DNA of 64,000 bases. Origin: Ceratotherium simum simum (Eukaryota > Chordata > Mammalia > Perissodactyla > Rhinocerotidae). The stretch spans positions 324,701-388,700 of the forward strand of contig NW_004454225.1 of NCBI RefSeq assembly GCF_000283155.1, written 5' to 3'. The notes under the pieces were generated by a model that worked only from the letters and a program-made list of their open reading frames with translations, made no database searches and was not told the origin of the DNA. The position numbers were made by a program, and so were the translations under genes. This document shows, in pieces, positions 45,370 to 57,939 of the stretch (position 1 is its first letter; each line of letters starts with the position of its first letter).

Positions 45370-46530
45370 AACCGTAGGAGTACCCGCTGTGTGCCAGGTA
45401 GTGTTCTTGGGGCTGAGGAAACCACAGCAAACAAAATAGACAAAATCTCTGCCCTGGTGGTGTTCACAGTCTTGTGGGGAGAGACAGACAATGAACAAGA
45501 TAGAGAAATCTAACACAGAGTGTGTTTTGCTAACGTCTTTGGACGAAGCGTCATGATGTTAGCATCTTACTTTCAAAAACCTTTGGGTGTTGAATCTGGG
45601 GCTGTGTATATGGGTGCCATTGCCGGGTCCTTCTATTTTCTCTGTTTGAATATTTTTATAATTAAAAAGTTGGGGGGTGGCCAGCCCAGTGGCCTAGCGG
45701 TTAAGTTTGCGCTCTCAGCTTTGGTGGCCCAGGGTTCCCAGGTTCAGATCCTGGGCACAGACCGACACACCGCTTGTCAAGCCTCATGCTGTGGTGACGT
45801 CTCATATAAAGTAGAGGAAGATGGGCACAGATGTTAGCCCAGGGCCAGTCTTCCTCAGCAAAAAAAGAGGAGGTTTGGCATCAGATGTTAGCTCAGGGCT
45901 AACCTTCCTCACAAAAAAAAAAGTTGGGAAAAAACTATAGAGTGTTAAAGGATGATAAATGCTATGGCGTAAAGGTGGGGAGGAGAGACGGGAGGGTTGC
46001 AGATTTAAACAGAGTGGCCAGGGAAGGCCTCACTGAAAGGGAGACATTTAAATAAAAACCTGAGCGGGACAAGGGAGCGAGCCATGTGCTAACCTGGGGA
46101 AGAGTGTTCCAGATGGAGGAAATGGCAAGAGCAAAGGCCCTGAGGCAGGAGTCTCCCTGGCTTGTTTCAGGAAAAGCAAGGAGGCTACTGTGCCTGGAGT
46201 TGAGTGAGGGAGCGAGAGTGTAGTGAGCCATGAGGTCGAAGGGATATAAGGGCCTGGAGGACATCGTAGACCATTTTAAACCTTTGGCTTTCACTCTGAG
46301 GGAAATGGGGAGCCATGGGAAGTTTTTGAGCAGAGGAGTGACCTAATTGGACTTATATTTTAACAGATCATGTCTGTTCTGCAAGAATAGACTGTAAGGA
46401 CAAGGCAGAAGCTGGGAGACCAGTGAGGAGGCTGATGCAGAAATCCAGGTGAGAGACAACAGTATGACCACCACGCCATTTAATCATCACGACTGTAGAA
46501 TCATTACGGTCGGGGTGTAGAGGGCACTGA
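45370..46530 (-). mobile_element. L2 LINE, minus strand, split by a LINE 3' end carrying an ERE
   Basis: The left part 45376-45525 (GTGTGCCAGGTAGTGTTCTT, AGACAAAATCTCTGCCCTGG) and the right part 45935-46530 (GGCCAGGGAAGGCCTCACTG, GCAAAGGCCCTGAGGCAGGA, TTTTTGAGCAGAGGAGTGAC) are contiguous in L2. The intervening 45528-45930 is a LINE 3' end plus ERE. Confidence 0.82.
45675..45917 (+). mobile_element. ERE-type SINE inside a LINE 3' end
   Basis: The head GGGTGGCCAGCCCAGTGGCC begins after AAAAAGTTGGG (45664-45674), which is repeated at 45918-45928, so the target was the A-rich end of an older LINE fragment. Confidence 0.9.
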
Positions 46531-46583
46531 GAGAAGGCATTGTCAAACTCTGTCCGGGGGGGCTTCGTGAGATGACTCTTGAG

Positions 46584-46780
46584 CAGGGGTGGACAGACTA
46601 TCCTGCCTGCCACGTGTTCCTGTAAACAAAGTATTATTGGAACACAACCACATCATTCGTTTACATGTGTCTATGCTTTCCGCAATACCAGAGTTGAGCA
46701 ATCATGCCAGAAATCGTATGGCCCCCAAAGCCTGAAATATTTCTATCTGGACCTTTACAGAAAAAAATTACCAACCCCTG
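46584..46780. mobile_element. hAT-type non-autonomous DNA transposon
   Basis: The ends are CAGGGGTGG at 46584 and CCAACCCCTG ending at 46780; the interior includes AAAGTATTATTGGAACACAA. Flanking 8-mers CTCTTGAG and TTCTTGGG match at six of eight positions, as a decayed hAT target duplication. Confidence 0.75.
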
Positions 46781-48422
46781 TTCTTGGGTTTCAAAGGTTG
46801 AATAGGAGTTTGCTGGCTGGATTAGGAAAGTAAGAACATTCCAGGTGGAAAGGTCAACATCTTGAGATTATATGGATTGTTTGGGGGACCCACAAGAGGT
46901 TGAGCATTGCTGGAACCTGGGGTGTGAGTGGGTGAGCAGGCAGGTGAGCCACAGAGGGCGAGCATGAAGGGTCTCGAGTGCCAGGCTAAGGATGCAGACC
47001 TGGCCCTGCAGGCAGTGGGAGCCCCAGAAACATTACAAGCAGGGAAATAATGTGGAAAAAAAAATCCCTCTCCTACTTTGGGAGAGGTGACTGGAGGGCA
47101 CAGAGGCCACGAGGCAGCCTGTGTAATGATTACACTAATGATGTGGCTTATGACTTGAGGAGGGGCCCCTGGGGTTTATGCTCTCCTCAGGAAGGGAATG
47201 AGTGCAGGTGACCTTGAGCTGTGAGGCAGCAGCCACGTGTTCCGATCCCAAGACGGAAAGCCAGTTCTGGCCAGCAAAGGCGGGATTTCCCCACTCTGGG
47301 GGCCCCTCAGCCCAGCTCTGGGGCTCACAGGACAGACTGTGGCCTGAGGAGAGGCTGGTTCTCAGGACTAGGGCCCAGAAGCTGGCCTGAACCTGGGTCC
47401 TGAAGGATCGTGAGGGTTGGGGAGCCAAGCGGAGGGCATTTCAGGCAAAGACGCAGAACGTGTGCCAGTGATCATGCAGAGTCTGGTGTCTCTGGGTGGG
47501 GGTCCAATGTGGGTTCTTGGGGTCAGAATGCTCAAGACCTTCATCCCTTTCTTCTTTCTCCTGGGCTGCTCATCCTCATTTCCGTTTCTTCAGCCAATAA
47601 TTATGAAATACCTACTACGTGCACGGCCTCACTCCTGGTGGTGTGGGGCCATGAAAGATATCTCTATTCCTGTGCTTGAAGTTCACAATTTAATAGAAAC
47701 TTGCTTCAAATACACAGATAATTGTTTATTGTGAAAAAGCACTGGAATACAGCAAATATGATTTTCCTGAAGAAATCATGAAATTACAGTGGATCATGTT
47801 CCAGACTCTATGAGGCAGGAGTGGCGAGGGAATGCCGTAGTAAGAAACAACCCTACAACCTTGTTGACCAACACAAGTTAACGTCTTTGTTCACACTATC
47901 TGTCCAGTGTGGGGAGGGATGGGGGTTTGCTCATCACAGTCACTCAGGACCCCAGGCCGAGGGGACTCCGCCTCCACATGGGCCTCCGTGATCACCATGG
48001 CAGGGGATCCGGACGTGGTGAATCACGCCCCGGCTCTTAAAGCTACTGCTCAGGAGTGACATGTGACTCCTCTCCCATTTTGTTGGCTGAAGCATGTCAC
48101 GTGGCCCTACCCAATCTCAAGGGAGATGGGAAAAGCAGTCCCGCCATGTGGCCAGAAGGCGAGGAAACAGAATAGCTGTGACTATCCCAAATGACTTCCA
48201 CACTGATCCACAAGGCAACAAGGTTCTGCTTTGTTTGTGACAACAGAAACTTCCCCACTTAATCAACTGCAAATCATATTCCCAGTCGGTCTTCACCATA
48301 AAGGTCTCTAAAATGCATGTAAATTAATTTAACATGACAATACAACCATAATTTTAGAGATTCCTGAAAGAGGGGACTGAGTAAAGAGGGACAGGGTTCT
48401 ATGGGATCAAGAAGAAGAGACC

Positions 48423-48661
48423 AAGAGCCGGCCCAGTGGCGCAGCAGTTAAGTGTGTGCGCTCCGCTTCGGCAGCCCCGGGTTTGCAGGTTCGGATCCCA
48501 GGCGCGCACCGATGCACCACTTGTCAAGCCACGCTGTGGTAGCGTCCCATATAAAGTAGAGGAAGATGGGCACGGATGTTAGCCCAGGGCCGGTCTTCCT
48601 CAGCAAAAAGAGGAGGATTGGCAGATGTTAGCACAGGGCCGATCTTCCTCACAAAAAAAAA
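48423..48661 (+). mobile_element. ERE-type SINE
   Basis: GAGCCGGCCCAGTGGCGCAG head, A tail; the 11-base duplication AAGAAGAGACC is at 48412-48422 and 48662-48672. Confidence 0.92.
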
Positions 48662-49317
48662 AAGAAGAGACCGGAAAGAGCAGGACTCCCTTCACGGTAA
48701 GTGACAGAAACGCAACTCAAATTAGCATAGGTAAATAGGCTAAAAGACTGGAAAGTAACCAGAGAGTCTCCCAGAATCCAAGACATGACCAGCCACATGC
48801 TAGAAGGGCCTCAGGGTGAGCCCTAACCAGGCCCTCCATGGGCTCTGTCTTACAGCACATCCGTCTCAGTCTCTTCTCTGGCTTCTTCTGCCCAGGAATG
48901 AGGAATGCAGCCCCCTCACTACCCACAGCTCTCACCACCAGAAACGGACTGGCCTTCTTCCTTCATTCCTGGAAAGGACTCTAATTGGGCCAACCTGGGT
49001 TGTGTGCTCATCCTTGAGCCAATCAGCTCTAGCCAGGAGTTGGAAGCTATGGTTGACCCCTGGCACAGTCAGCCCTGGCAACCCCAGCTATGGCTGAGCA
49101 TGGGCAGAGTTATCAGGAAAAGGGAGGATGCTGGGCACACAATATCATACAGATGCCCTTTCAGCTTTCAAGGAGGTGATTCCAGGCTCGGGAAGACCAC
49201 CAGAGGCCCCAAGAGCTAAGAGGGATCTGAAGTCTCGGGTGATGAAAGGAGGCAGTCATAGTGAGTGAGGTGGTGGGGAGAGAGGAGGAGAAGGTCCTCA
49301 TTGAGAATGCGGGCACA

Positions 49318-49508
49318 GGGGCTGGCCCTGTGGTGTAATGGTTAAGTTTGTGCGCTCCACTTCGGCGGCCCAGGTTCGTGGGTTCGGATCCTGGGCGCGG
49401 ACCTACACCACTCATCAGGCCGTGCTGTGGCAGCGACCCACATACAAAATAGAGGAAGATTGTCATGGATGTTAGCTCAGGCCAATCTTCCTCAGCAAAA
49501 AAAAAAAA
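49318..49508 (+). mobile_element. ERE-type SINE (shorter form)
   Basis: GGGGCTGGCCCTGTGGTGTA head and a single GATGTTAGCTCAGGCCAATC tail unit, then A run. About 190 bases: it lacks the second 3' unit seen in the 250-base copies. No clear duplication. Confidence 0.88.
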
Positions 49509-49687
49509 CCGATGTGGACAAAACCCGCTGGACACACAAACTTGCCAAAGCGTGAATTATCTACACTCTGTCCTGGTGTCCTCGTTTATGTCCCGGGGGA
49601 TCCTGAAACTCTGCTGCAAATCACATATTCATGAGCAGGCCAAATCAAATTGTCCCTGGGATTCAGTAGTAACAAAGGGGAATCGCA

Positions 49688-49880
49688 GGGGCTGGCCCGG
49701 TGGTGTAGTGGTTAAGTTCACACGCTCCACTTCAGCAGCCGAGGGTTTGCAGGTTTGGATCCTGGCCAGAGACCTACGCACTGCTCATCAAGCCATGCTG
49801 TGGTGGCGTCCCACGTACAAAACAGAGGAAGATGGGCAAGGATGTTAGCCCAGGGCCAGTCTTCCTCACCAAAAAAAAAA
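49688..49880 (+). mobile_element. ERE-type SINE (shorter form)
   Basis: GGGGCTGGCCCGGTGGTGTA head, one 3' unit, A tail. Imperfect flanks GGGGAATCGCAG / GGGGAACCACAG look like a decayed target duplication. Confidence 0.88.
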
Positions 49881-50089
49881 GGGGTGGGTGGGGGAACCAC
49901 AGGGCTCCCCAGTGAAGCCTGTCATCGGTGTTATGCAGGGCATGATGGGCAGTCAGTGAAATGAACACAGTCCCCACTGTCAGGGAGCCAAAAGACCTTT
50001 TAAGAAACTATCCACACCCTCCTCCACCTCCCTGTCCTGTCACAACCTGAGCCTCTGCTGGAGCCTAGGACAGAGCCCAGTGGAGCAAG

Positions 50090-51480
50090 GACAACTCACC
50101 CATTCATCCAATGGACATTTATCGTGTCCTTACCACATGCCATGCCCCAGGCTAGGCACTGGGGACCCCAAAATGAAAAGACGTAGTCCTCGTCCTCAAA
50201 GAGCTTGTGGTTTAAGAAGAGGAAACAGACACAAAAACACAGAGCACCAATGCGGAGAGAAAAGTATGATTGTGGAGGGAGGTAAAGGCAGGTAACCCAC
50301 CACGAGGCCAGGAACCTGAGTCTGCCTGGGGGTTATTTGGGAAGCTCGCTGAAGAACGCAACGTCTGAGCTGGGTGTTGAAAGACAAACTAAAGCTGGGG
50401 AGGGAGTTCCTGGTAGAGGGATCTGCGAGATCTGCGAGGGTGAACACTTGGAGACGTGCAAGAACATGATGAGTGTGAGGGCGGAGGTGAAAACAGCTGG
50501 AGTCCAGAGGCAGTGCTGAGAGCTAGGACGGCAGAGCAGGCAGAGGCCAGGTCTAGAACGCCTGTGAAAACAGCTTGGACTTTGTTCTGAAGGCCATGGG
50601 GAGCCGTGGAACAGTCTGAGCAGAGGAGTGTCCTAGTCAAATTTAGGTTTTAGAAAGCTCTCTCTTTAAAAAGCATTGAGGCTGGATTAGAAGGTGCTGG
50701 AGGCAGGGAGACCAAGCGGGGGGCTATTGCAATTGTCCAGGACGGAGATGCTGTGGCATGAACTGAGGCCAAGGCTGCAGGAAGAGAGAGAGAGGATGGA
50801 AAGAAGTTCAGGAGGTGAGATCATCGAGACTTGGTGACTGGTTAGCTGTGGGAGTGAGGGAGAGGGACGAGGCAAGGATGAGGACCTGGTTTCTCTCCAG
50901 GGTGACTGAGTGGAAGGTGGTGTCACCAGCCTATTAGAGAAATGAAGGGAGGTGCAGGTTGGGAGGGTGGCACTGGGTTGCGTTGTGACTGTGCTGGGTT
51001 GGACGTGCAGGGGAAGGGTGGCGGGGAGTCCATGTCTGCCATGCAGATGCTTAAGCAGATCTGGCCCACAAGAGACAGATGCGAGCAGGCGAGAGAGATT
51101 TGGCAGTCATCAGCATCAGATGGCACCTGAAGCCTCCAGGGGGAACTAGATTCCCCAGGGAGAGGAGGGGAGGGCAAAGGCCAGAGCTCTGAGCATCACT
51201 AAGCACGGAGAGTTCCAGAGGAACCAGGGATGGAGAGTGAACAGGTGGAGGGAACCCAAGCCTGGAAGCCAAGGGGAAAGAGCGTTTCAAAAGGAGGAGG
51301 GGAAGAGGAGAGGAGAGCAGCAAGATCAAGTGCTGGCGAAGGACGAGACAGATTAGGACGGAAAGTGGACCTTGGATTTAGCGAAAAAGAGGTTACTGGG
51401 ACATTGGCAAGAGTCCCTCCAGAGGACTGTGGGGGCAGGGGCCAGACTGGGGGGTCGGGAGGTGAGGGGGCAGGGAGAGC
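50090..51480 (-). mobile_element. L2/CR1-like LINE, minus strand
   Basis: It begins with the reversed 3' end (ACCACATGCCATGCCCCAGG) and continues through TTGTTCTGAAGGCCATGGGG, AGCAGAGGAGTGTCCTAGTC and GGCTATTGCAATTGTCCAGG. GC-rich and diverged; the right edge is vague and may reach about 51800. Confidence 0.7.
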
Positions 51481-52129
51481 TCAGAGGCAGTGAGTGGAGA
51501 TGACTTGAGATTTTGGCCGTAAAAGGGAAGAAAAAGCCAGGGTGGGGGTGGTGGTTGTTAGAGACGACAGCCACTTGGGGAAATTTTGGTGCCGAGAGAG
51601 AGGGCGGTGCTGGAGGGTGGGCATGACCGGTCAGGAAAGAGGAGAGGTGGGAGGAGGGACAGCTTCTCCAGGCGCTGGGAGGCAGCTGAAAGGACAGGTG
51701 CGGGGCGGGGGGAGTGGGCTGGGGTTGAAGCAGGGTCTCGCGGATGCCCCTGCCCCCTCCTCAAGTGGAGGTGAGGACCAAGCAGCGTGGTGGGAGCCGC
51801 AGAGCTGTGGTTGGAAAAGGGAGGCGGGTTGAGCTCTGGTTGCGACTGGCGAGTGACCTCGTAGTGACCTTGACTGTTGCTGTGGGTGTTGTGGCCATGG
51901 TGGTTGTTTCTTCCAGAAGCCCAGAGCACCTGGGGTGCAGGTGTGCAGCAGACAAATTAGAGGTGCCCAAGTTCATGCTTTTACAGGCTGGGGGCACAGA
52001 AAGAACTCAGACTGGGATTGGCAAATTTCCAAGTATATTGAAGCTGTCAGGGGAAAAAAGTTTTTAGAGGGAAAACATGATGGGGGAGGCAGAGAAAAAT
52101 GGGAATATGTGCAGTCCTAAGTTTCAGGG

Positions 52130-52380
52130 CCCTAAAATATCAGTTTGCAAACATAAAAATAAAATAGACAGGGAACATGAACAGATAATTCACAAAAGAA
52201 GAAACCCAACTAGTTAACAAGCATATGGGAATGGATTCAAGCTCATTCACATTCAGAAAAACGCAAATTTAAATAAGATAGCGTCATTTGCCTAGAAAAT
52301 TAGCAGATCTTAAAAAATGAGAACAGCCAGTGTTGGTGAAGTGGCGGTGAAATGCTCATATTCACACAGCGGTGGTGAGG
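52130..52380 (+). mobile_element. L1 fragment, ORF2 3' part
   Basis: GAACATGAACAGATAATTCA, then CATATGGGAATGGATTCAAG and AGAAAAACGCAAATTTAAAT follow the L1 ORF2 order. Confidence 0.75.
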
Positions 52381-52399
52381 GCCTTTATTCACAGGGGCG

Positions 52400-52560
52400 C
52401 CCTGAGTAAAAGGCATTGCCTCTCTGAGCCTCAGTTTCCTCATCTGTAAAGTAGGGGTGATAAAGACACTCACCTCATAGAATGTTGTGAGATACCAGGT
52501 TCACAAAGGAAGCATCTCATAAACAGGAATAACAGTAGTTACTGTGGTTGTCTGGATTTG
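52400..52560 (+). repeat. MIR SINE
   Basis: CTCTGAGCCTCAGTTTCCTC, ATCTGTAAAGTAGGGGTGAT and CTCATAGAATGTTGTGAGAT. A second MIR lies at about 52855-53000. Confidence 0.8.
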
Positions 52561-53670
52561 TTCAAACCTGTTTTTCTTCCTGCTGGATGATCTCTAGCCC
52601 AGACCCAGGACCGTTGCAGGCAGTGGCCCAGTGGAAGGACACCCTCTGCCAGTCCCTTCCCAGTTTGTCTTAGAATTTAGAAGTAGGAGGGAAGAAGGGG
52701 AGGAGGGCACAGGATTCCTCCACAGGATTCCAACCTGGGTTGCCCACGGGGAGTGATGGAGCATCCTCTAATGATCAGACTCTCACATGGCCTGTGTGAA
52801 ACATTGCGTCTCTCCCCAACAAGGCCCGGGGTGAGGCTTGGCAGGGGCAGCGGGAGAGAGCATGGCCCTTGAATCAGACCAACCTGAGTTCAAGTCCTCT
52901 GCCAGAGACTCGCTGTGTGATACCGGGCTAGTTTCCTCATCTCTCAGAGCCTTGATCCTCATCTGCAACACCGCGATGATAATACCCAACTCCTAAGATG
53001 GTGGAGAGGGTGACGGGCAATCAGGCACATCACACCCAGCAACCGGGGGTGCTCCCTGGGCAGCTGGTGAATCCACAAATCAGTCTGTTTCCTCAGCTTT
53101 AAAACGAGGCTGATCATTTGTGTACCATGCTCCTCCTCTACCAGGAGGGCTTTTGTGGGAAGGAAAAGTTGAGTTAAAAAGACATTGAAATGTGATAAAA
53201 GGACAGATAATTTCTTTGGATGGTTGGTTGACTTAGCAGTGGGAGAAAAGAGCTGGGAGAACATGTACTATGCAAACAGGATTAGGCCCTCAGCACAGCG
53301 CCTGGCACAGAGGCAGCGTCTCATGAACATGGTAGTAGTAAGAAGTAACAAACACTACTAAGAAACTGGTAAGAGGCATGTGATGGCAGGAAGAGCTGGG
53401 AACAAGAGAAGGTTCCTGAAGGTGCTGAAAGGGATGCCTTTGACATCACTTCCACCCGGCAGAGGGACCCACGGAAAATTCGGGACTTGTCTGGCTGAGG
53501 GGGCCAGGGAAGGCCCCAGGGTCTGGGGACTGGAGCTCATGGAGCCTGGAAATCAAATCTCAGGGCAGGAAGGGCCTCCAGGAAATCGTAAAGCCAGCCC
53601 TGGTCTCCTCCGCCACAGCCAGCTTCTAGCTGTTCTACAGTGTGGGATGTATGTACAGCAGTCAACTTTT

Positions 53671-54093
53671 TTTTTTTGCTGAAGAGGATTAGCCCTGGGG
53701 CCGGCTCCGTGGCATAGTGGTTAAGTGCTCGAGCTCTGCTGCCGGTGGCCCAGGTTCTGATCCTGGGAGCTCACCGATGCACCGCCTGTCAGGCCATGCT
53801 GTGGTGGCGTCCCATATAAAGTGGAGGAAGATCGGCACAGATGTTAGCCCAGGGCCAGTCTTCCTCAGCAAAAATCTAATCAGCTAATCTCTCTCTTTTT
53901 TTTTTTTTTTTGGTGAGGAAGATCAGCCCTGAGCTAACATCCATGCCAATCCTCCTCTATTTTGTATACCGGATGCTGCCACAGCGTGGCTTGATGTGTG
54001 GTGCGTAGGTCCACATCCGAGATCCAAATCTGCAAACCTGGGGCTGCCAAAGTAGAGTGTGCAAACTCAACCACTAGGCCACCGGGCCAGCCC
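53671..54093 (-). mobile_element. ERE-type SINE, minus orientation, interrupted by another ERE
   Basis: The T-rich tail starts at 53671 and the head complement GGCCACCGGGCCAGCCC ends near 54093. The 11-base duplication AGTCAACTTTT (53660-53670 and 54098-54108) encloses the whole block, which shows that the second ERE is nested. Confidence 0.82.
53697..53875 (+). mobile_element. ERE-type SINE nested in the minus-strand ERE
   Basis: GGGGCCGGCTCCGTGGCATA head, a single 3' unit and a short A tail. It converges on the outer copy, giving an inverted pair about 20 bases apart. Confidence 0.85.
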
Positions 54094-54794
54094 ACAGAGT
54101 CAACTTTTATTCGAAGAAGGTTTACTGTGGTTTGAGAGTGTTTAAAAACCACTGACCTAATCCTACACTCTCACTGCAGGGGGGGAAACTGAGGCTGGGA
54201 GTGAGGAAAGCCCCACACTGGTCAGCCAGGGGGGAGATCTGAGCTGCAGATCCTGGCTCAGGTCAAGCCTGTCGCTGTTACTGAGCACCCACTAATGGGC
54301 AAGGCACCTGACATGGGCCAGGGTCCCTTGGGGACAGGCTTGGGTGCTGTTTGTTGTTTTGGGCTCCTGGACAGGTGAACAGGGACCAGCTGGGCTAGTT
54401 AGAGTTCTGCTGGACTGCGCTGGCAGAGGGCAGCTCCCTCCCTAGAAACTGGCGATGAGGCCCCTCCCTGTTGGCCGGAGGTGGGGTCTCTGGGCAGGGT
54501 GGGGCCATCACTGGTTTTGTGTCGCTCACCCAGGGAAGAGGCAGGTTTCTCAGGAGTGTCCTAGAGGAATGGAGATGACTCATCTCTCCCCAGTCCAATA
54601 TTTATCGATCTTTTATTCAATACTAGGCACTGTGCCAAATGGTTATAAGTGTGAACACGTTAAATTGTGTCACAATCTATGAAGTAGGCACTATTAGTAA
54701 GCCCGGTGTATGAAGGAGGAGACGGACGCAGGGAGAGGTTAAGTCACTCAGCTGGTGAGGGGTAAGGCCAGGATTTCAGCCCACAGGCTAACTT

Positions 54795-55920
54795 GAAAAA
54801 ACAAAAAAACACGCTTTTTTATTAGAACAAAAATTGCAAGAATGATAGAGGATTTCTGTATGTTCTTTACCCAGATTCCCCAATTGTTAATATTTTATCA
54901 CTTTTTCTTTATACTCCTCCATCTATCCATCTGTCTGTCTATCTATCTATCTATCTATCTATCCATCTATCATCTTGTTCTGAACCATTTGAGAGTAAAT
55001 TGTAGACACGATGCCCTTTACCTCTAAATACTCCAGTGTGCATTTCCTAAAATCAAGGACATTCTCTTACATGACCACAGAACAATGACAAAAATCAGGA
55101 AATTAATATCAATATGATATTATTTAATCTACAGACTGTATTCAGATTTTACCAGTTATCTTAATAATGACCTTACAACAAAGGAAAATCCTGGATCACA
55201 CATTGTATTCAGTCATCGTATCTCCTCAGACTGCTCTATTATGGACCAGTTCCCGGTCTTTCTTTGACTTTCATGAGCTTGTCATTTTTCAAGCATGCAG
55301 TCCAGTTGTTTTATAGAATTTCTCTCAGTTTAGGTTTGTCTGATGTTTCCTCCCAATTAGACTCATTGTATGAGTTTTTGGCAGGAATACTGCAGAAGTG
55401 ATGCTGTGTCCTTCTCAGTGTATCATTTAGGAGATACACATGCCAATTTGTCCCATTACTGGTGATATTAATTAACTTTGATCACTTAGTGAAGGTGGTA
55501 TCTGCCAGGTTTCTCCACTGTAGAGTTACTGTCTTTCCATTTGTAATTAATAATTGTCTATGGGGCAATACTTAGAGACTATGTGAATATCATGTTTCTC
55601 ATCAAATTTTTGTGTCTGTTGATGATTCTCATTGGAATCCATTATTACTGTGGTGGTTGCCTAATGGTCATTTTCTAACTGTATCATTCCTTCTACCATA
55701 AGGAGGACCTTTCCCTTCTCCTTATTTGTTTATTTATTCATTCCTATTAGTATGGACTCATGGAATCTTCTCTTATTCAATAGGTTATAATCCATCAGTA
55801 CTGTTACTTCCTTTGATGCTCAAATTGTCCCAGATTTGGGCAGTAGGAACCCCCTTCAAGTCAGAGAGCTCCCATTTTTAAATATGACATCACACCATGT
55901 CCCTTGACCTTGACCAGAAA
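54795..55920. mobile_element. L1 (L1M-type) untranslated-region sequence
   Basis: GAACCATTTGAGAGTAAATT, GTGTGCATTTCCTAAAATCA, CTGCCAGGTTTCTCCACTG and TATGGACTCATGGAATCTT are recognisable from mid-age L1 non-coding ends. Orientation not settled by eye. It contains the (TCTA)n tract at 54924-54972. Confidence 0.65.
54924..54972 (+). repeat. (TCTA)n-type tetranucleotide microsatellite
   Basis: TCTG/TCTA units, the central ones perfect TCTA, with imperfect TCCA at both ends. Likely polymorphic. Confidence 0.93.
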
Positions 55921-56819
55921 GGGAGCCACGTGTGTGGGGAGCAGGCCCTGCTGGGTGGATGCTGAAGCGCTGCCCCCTAATGCGTCAGCCTGGGGATGGG
56001 AGCAAAGGCCTAGGAGTTAGGCAGCATGGCGTCCAGGGGTGTCGTGCAGGTCCGCTGGGGACTCATTCACTGGTTGAGTACCTATTATGGCCTCAGCTCT
56101 TGAGAAGCTCATAGAAGATGGGGGAAGAGAAGTCCAACAATCACAATTATGCAGTTTCTAAAATCAAGAACTTTTGTATCCCAAGAGGTAACAGGAGTGA
56201 CTCCCTTAGAGATGTAAATGTAGGGCAAGCGGGCAATGTTAGGGGGGATTGTTTGAGTGTAGACAGAGCTGCCTCAACGCTTGGTCACTGGGAAGCTAGG
56301 GGGCCAATCTGCATATGAAACCCAAGGCCTTTGGGAGCTAAGGGACAGATGTTACAATCCCAGGGGCACCAAGGCCCAGAGGCAGGAAAGCATACGAGGA
56401 CTCTGAAATCATGTTACATTATATTAAGGGCAGGGGAGCCTTGCCTGTGACCAGGGTGCCACATGAAGACCTCCTAGTTGGGGAGGTCCTATGCCCCACG
56501 CAGTAAAATCAGGAAGGTGCTGTGATGACAGCCTCACATGAGATGGCTCTTGGAGTGAAGGCAGGCATGTCAGGCAGTGGAACAGCATGAGCAAAGGAAA
56601 GGGAGAATAAACTGCCCCCATTGTGCCCCCAAAGTCACCTCTTTTGGATGGGGCTCCAAGCACCGAACGCATTGCTCACATTTATGCTGGGCCCCACCTA
56701 GTTGAGCATAGCTCCAAACATCTGGACCAGGAATCAGTCAGATCTGGATTCAAATTCCAGTTCTTGTACTTCTTAGCCTGGTGACTTTGGAAAGTCACTT
56801 TACCTCTGTGAGCCTCTAC

Positions 56820-57920
56820 TCATTTATTTCCTCCACGAGTATTTACAGAGGGCTTACTACGTGCCGAGCACTGTTCTAGGCACAGGACATACAGTACTGA
56901 CCGAGGTAGACAAGGGTCTACCCTCATGAAACTTACATTCTGGGTGGGGAAGACAGACACTAAATAGTAAGCAAATACATAAACAAGATAATACCCTATG
57001 GAGATATTAAGGTAATATAAAAACAAATGTCAGAGGTGGGGGCTCCTTTAGCCACGGGGTCAGGAAAGGCCTCCCTGAGGCAGTGACATCTGAGCTGACC
57101 TGACAGATGAGAAAAAGCCAGGCAATGAACGGAAGAGGACACAGCCAGTGCAAAGGACCTGCAGCAGGAAGGAGCTTGGTGTGTTTGTGGAACCATAAGA
57201 AGGTCAGCGTCGCTGAAGAGGAGTAGGTGACAGGTGAAGAGTGGTAGGAGGTGAGGCTGGAGGGTTGGATAGAAGCCAGATGGCTTAGGGCCCTGTAGGC
57301 CAAAGGGCAGATTATAGTTTATATTCTACATGTGAAGGGAAGCCAGAGAGGGTGCTAAGCCAGAGAGAGGGTGGGAGTGTGTGAAACAACCCGGTGTTTG
57401 CTTTGAGAACCCTGGTGTGTGAAGAAAGCCTTTAGAGGCAAAGTGGGGAGGCGATCAGGGGGCTGCTGCCGTTGTCCAGGTAAGTTGATGGCGCCTGGAC
57501 TAGGCGGTAGGACTGGGGGTCGGGGGAAGTGGTCCAGCGCAGCATGGTGTTGGAGGTAGAGCCAGCGTGACTCATGGTGAGGGGAGGAAGGCAGAAGGAG
57601 CGACGGCGCGAGGCTCCTAGATTTGGGCTTGAACAACTGAGACAGAGGAGACTGGGCACGGGAGCTGAGTTAGGGTGGACGATCAGGAGCTGGATTTTGG
57701 CCGTGGAGTGTGTGCAGTCCCCCCCTCGCACCTACGTGGAGGCGCGGAGCTGATACTCGAATGGAGTCTGGAAGTCAGAGAAGCTGTTCGCTCTGGAAAT
57801 ACAGATTTGGGGCTCATGGGCATATAGATGGCATTTAAAACCACGGGACTGGATGAGATCATCAAGGCAGAGGGTGTAGGACGAAAGGAGAAGAGGCCCG
57901 GGACTGTCGTCTGTAAAATG
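56820..57920 (-). mobile_element. L2 LINE, minus strand, abutting the MAFF-side CpG island
   Basis: GAGCACTGTTCTAGGCACAG (reversed 3' end) through AGGAAAGGCCTCCCTGAGGC to GGGCATATAGATGGCATTTA and GACTGGATGAGATCATCAAG. About 1.1 kb; it ends within about 100 bases of the GC-box cluster. Confidence 0.82.
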
Positions 57921-57939
57921 AGCCAAACGACATCTCCAC

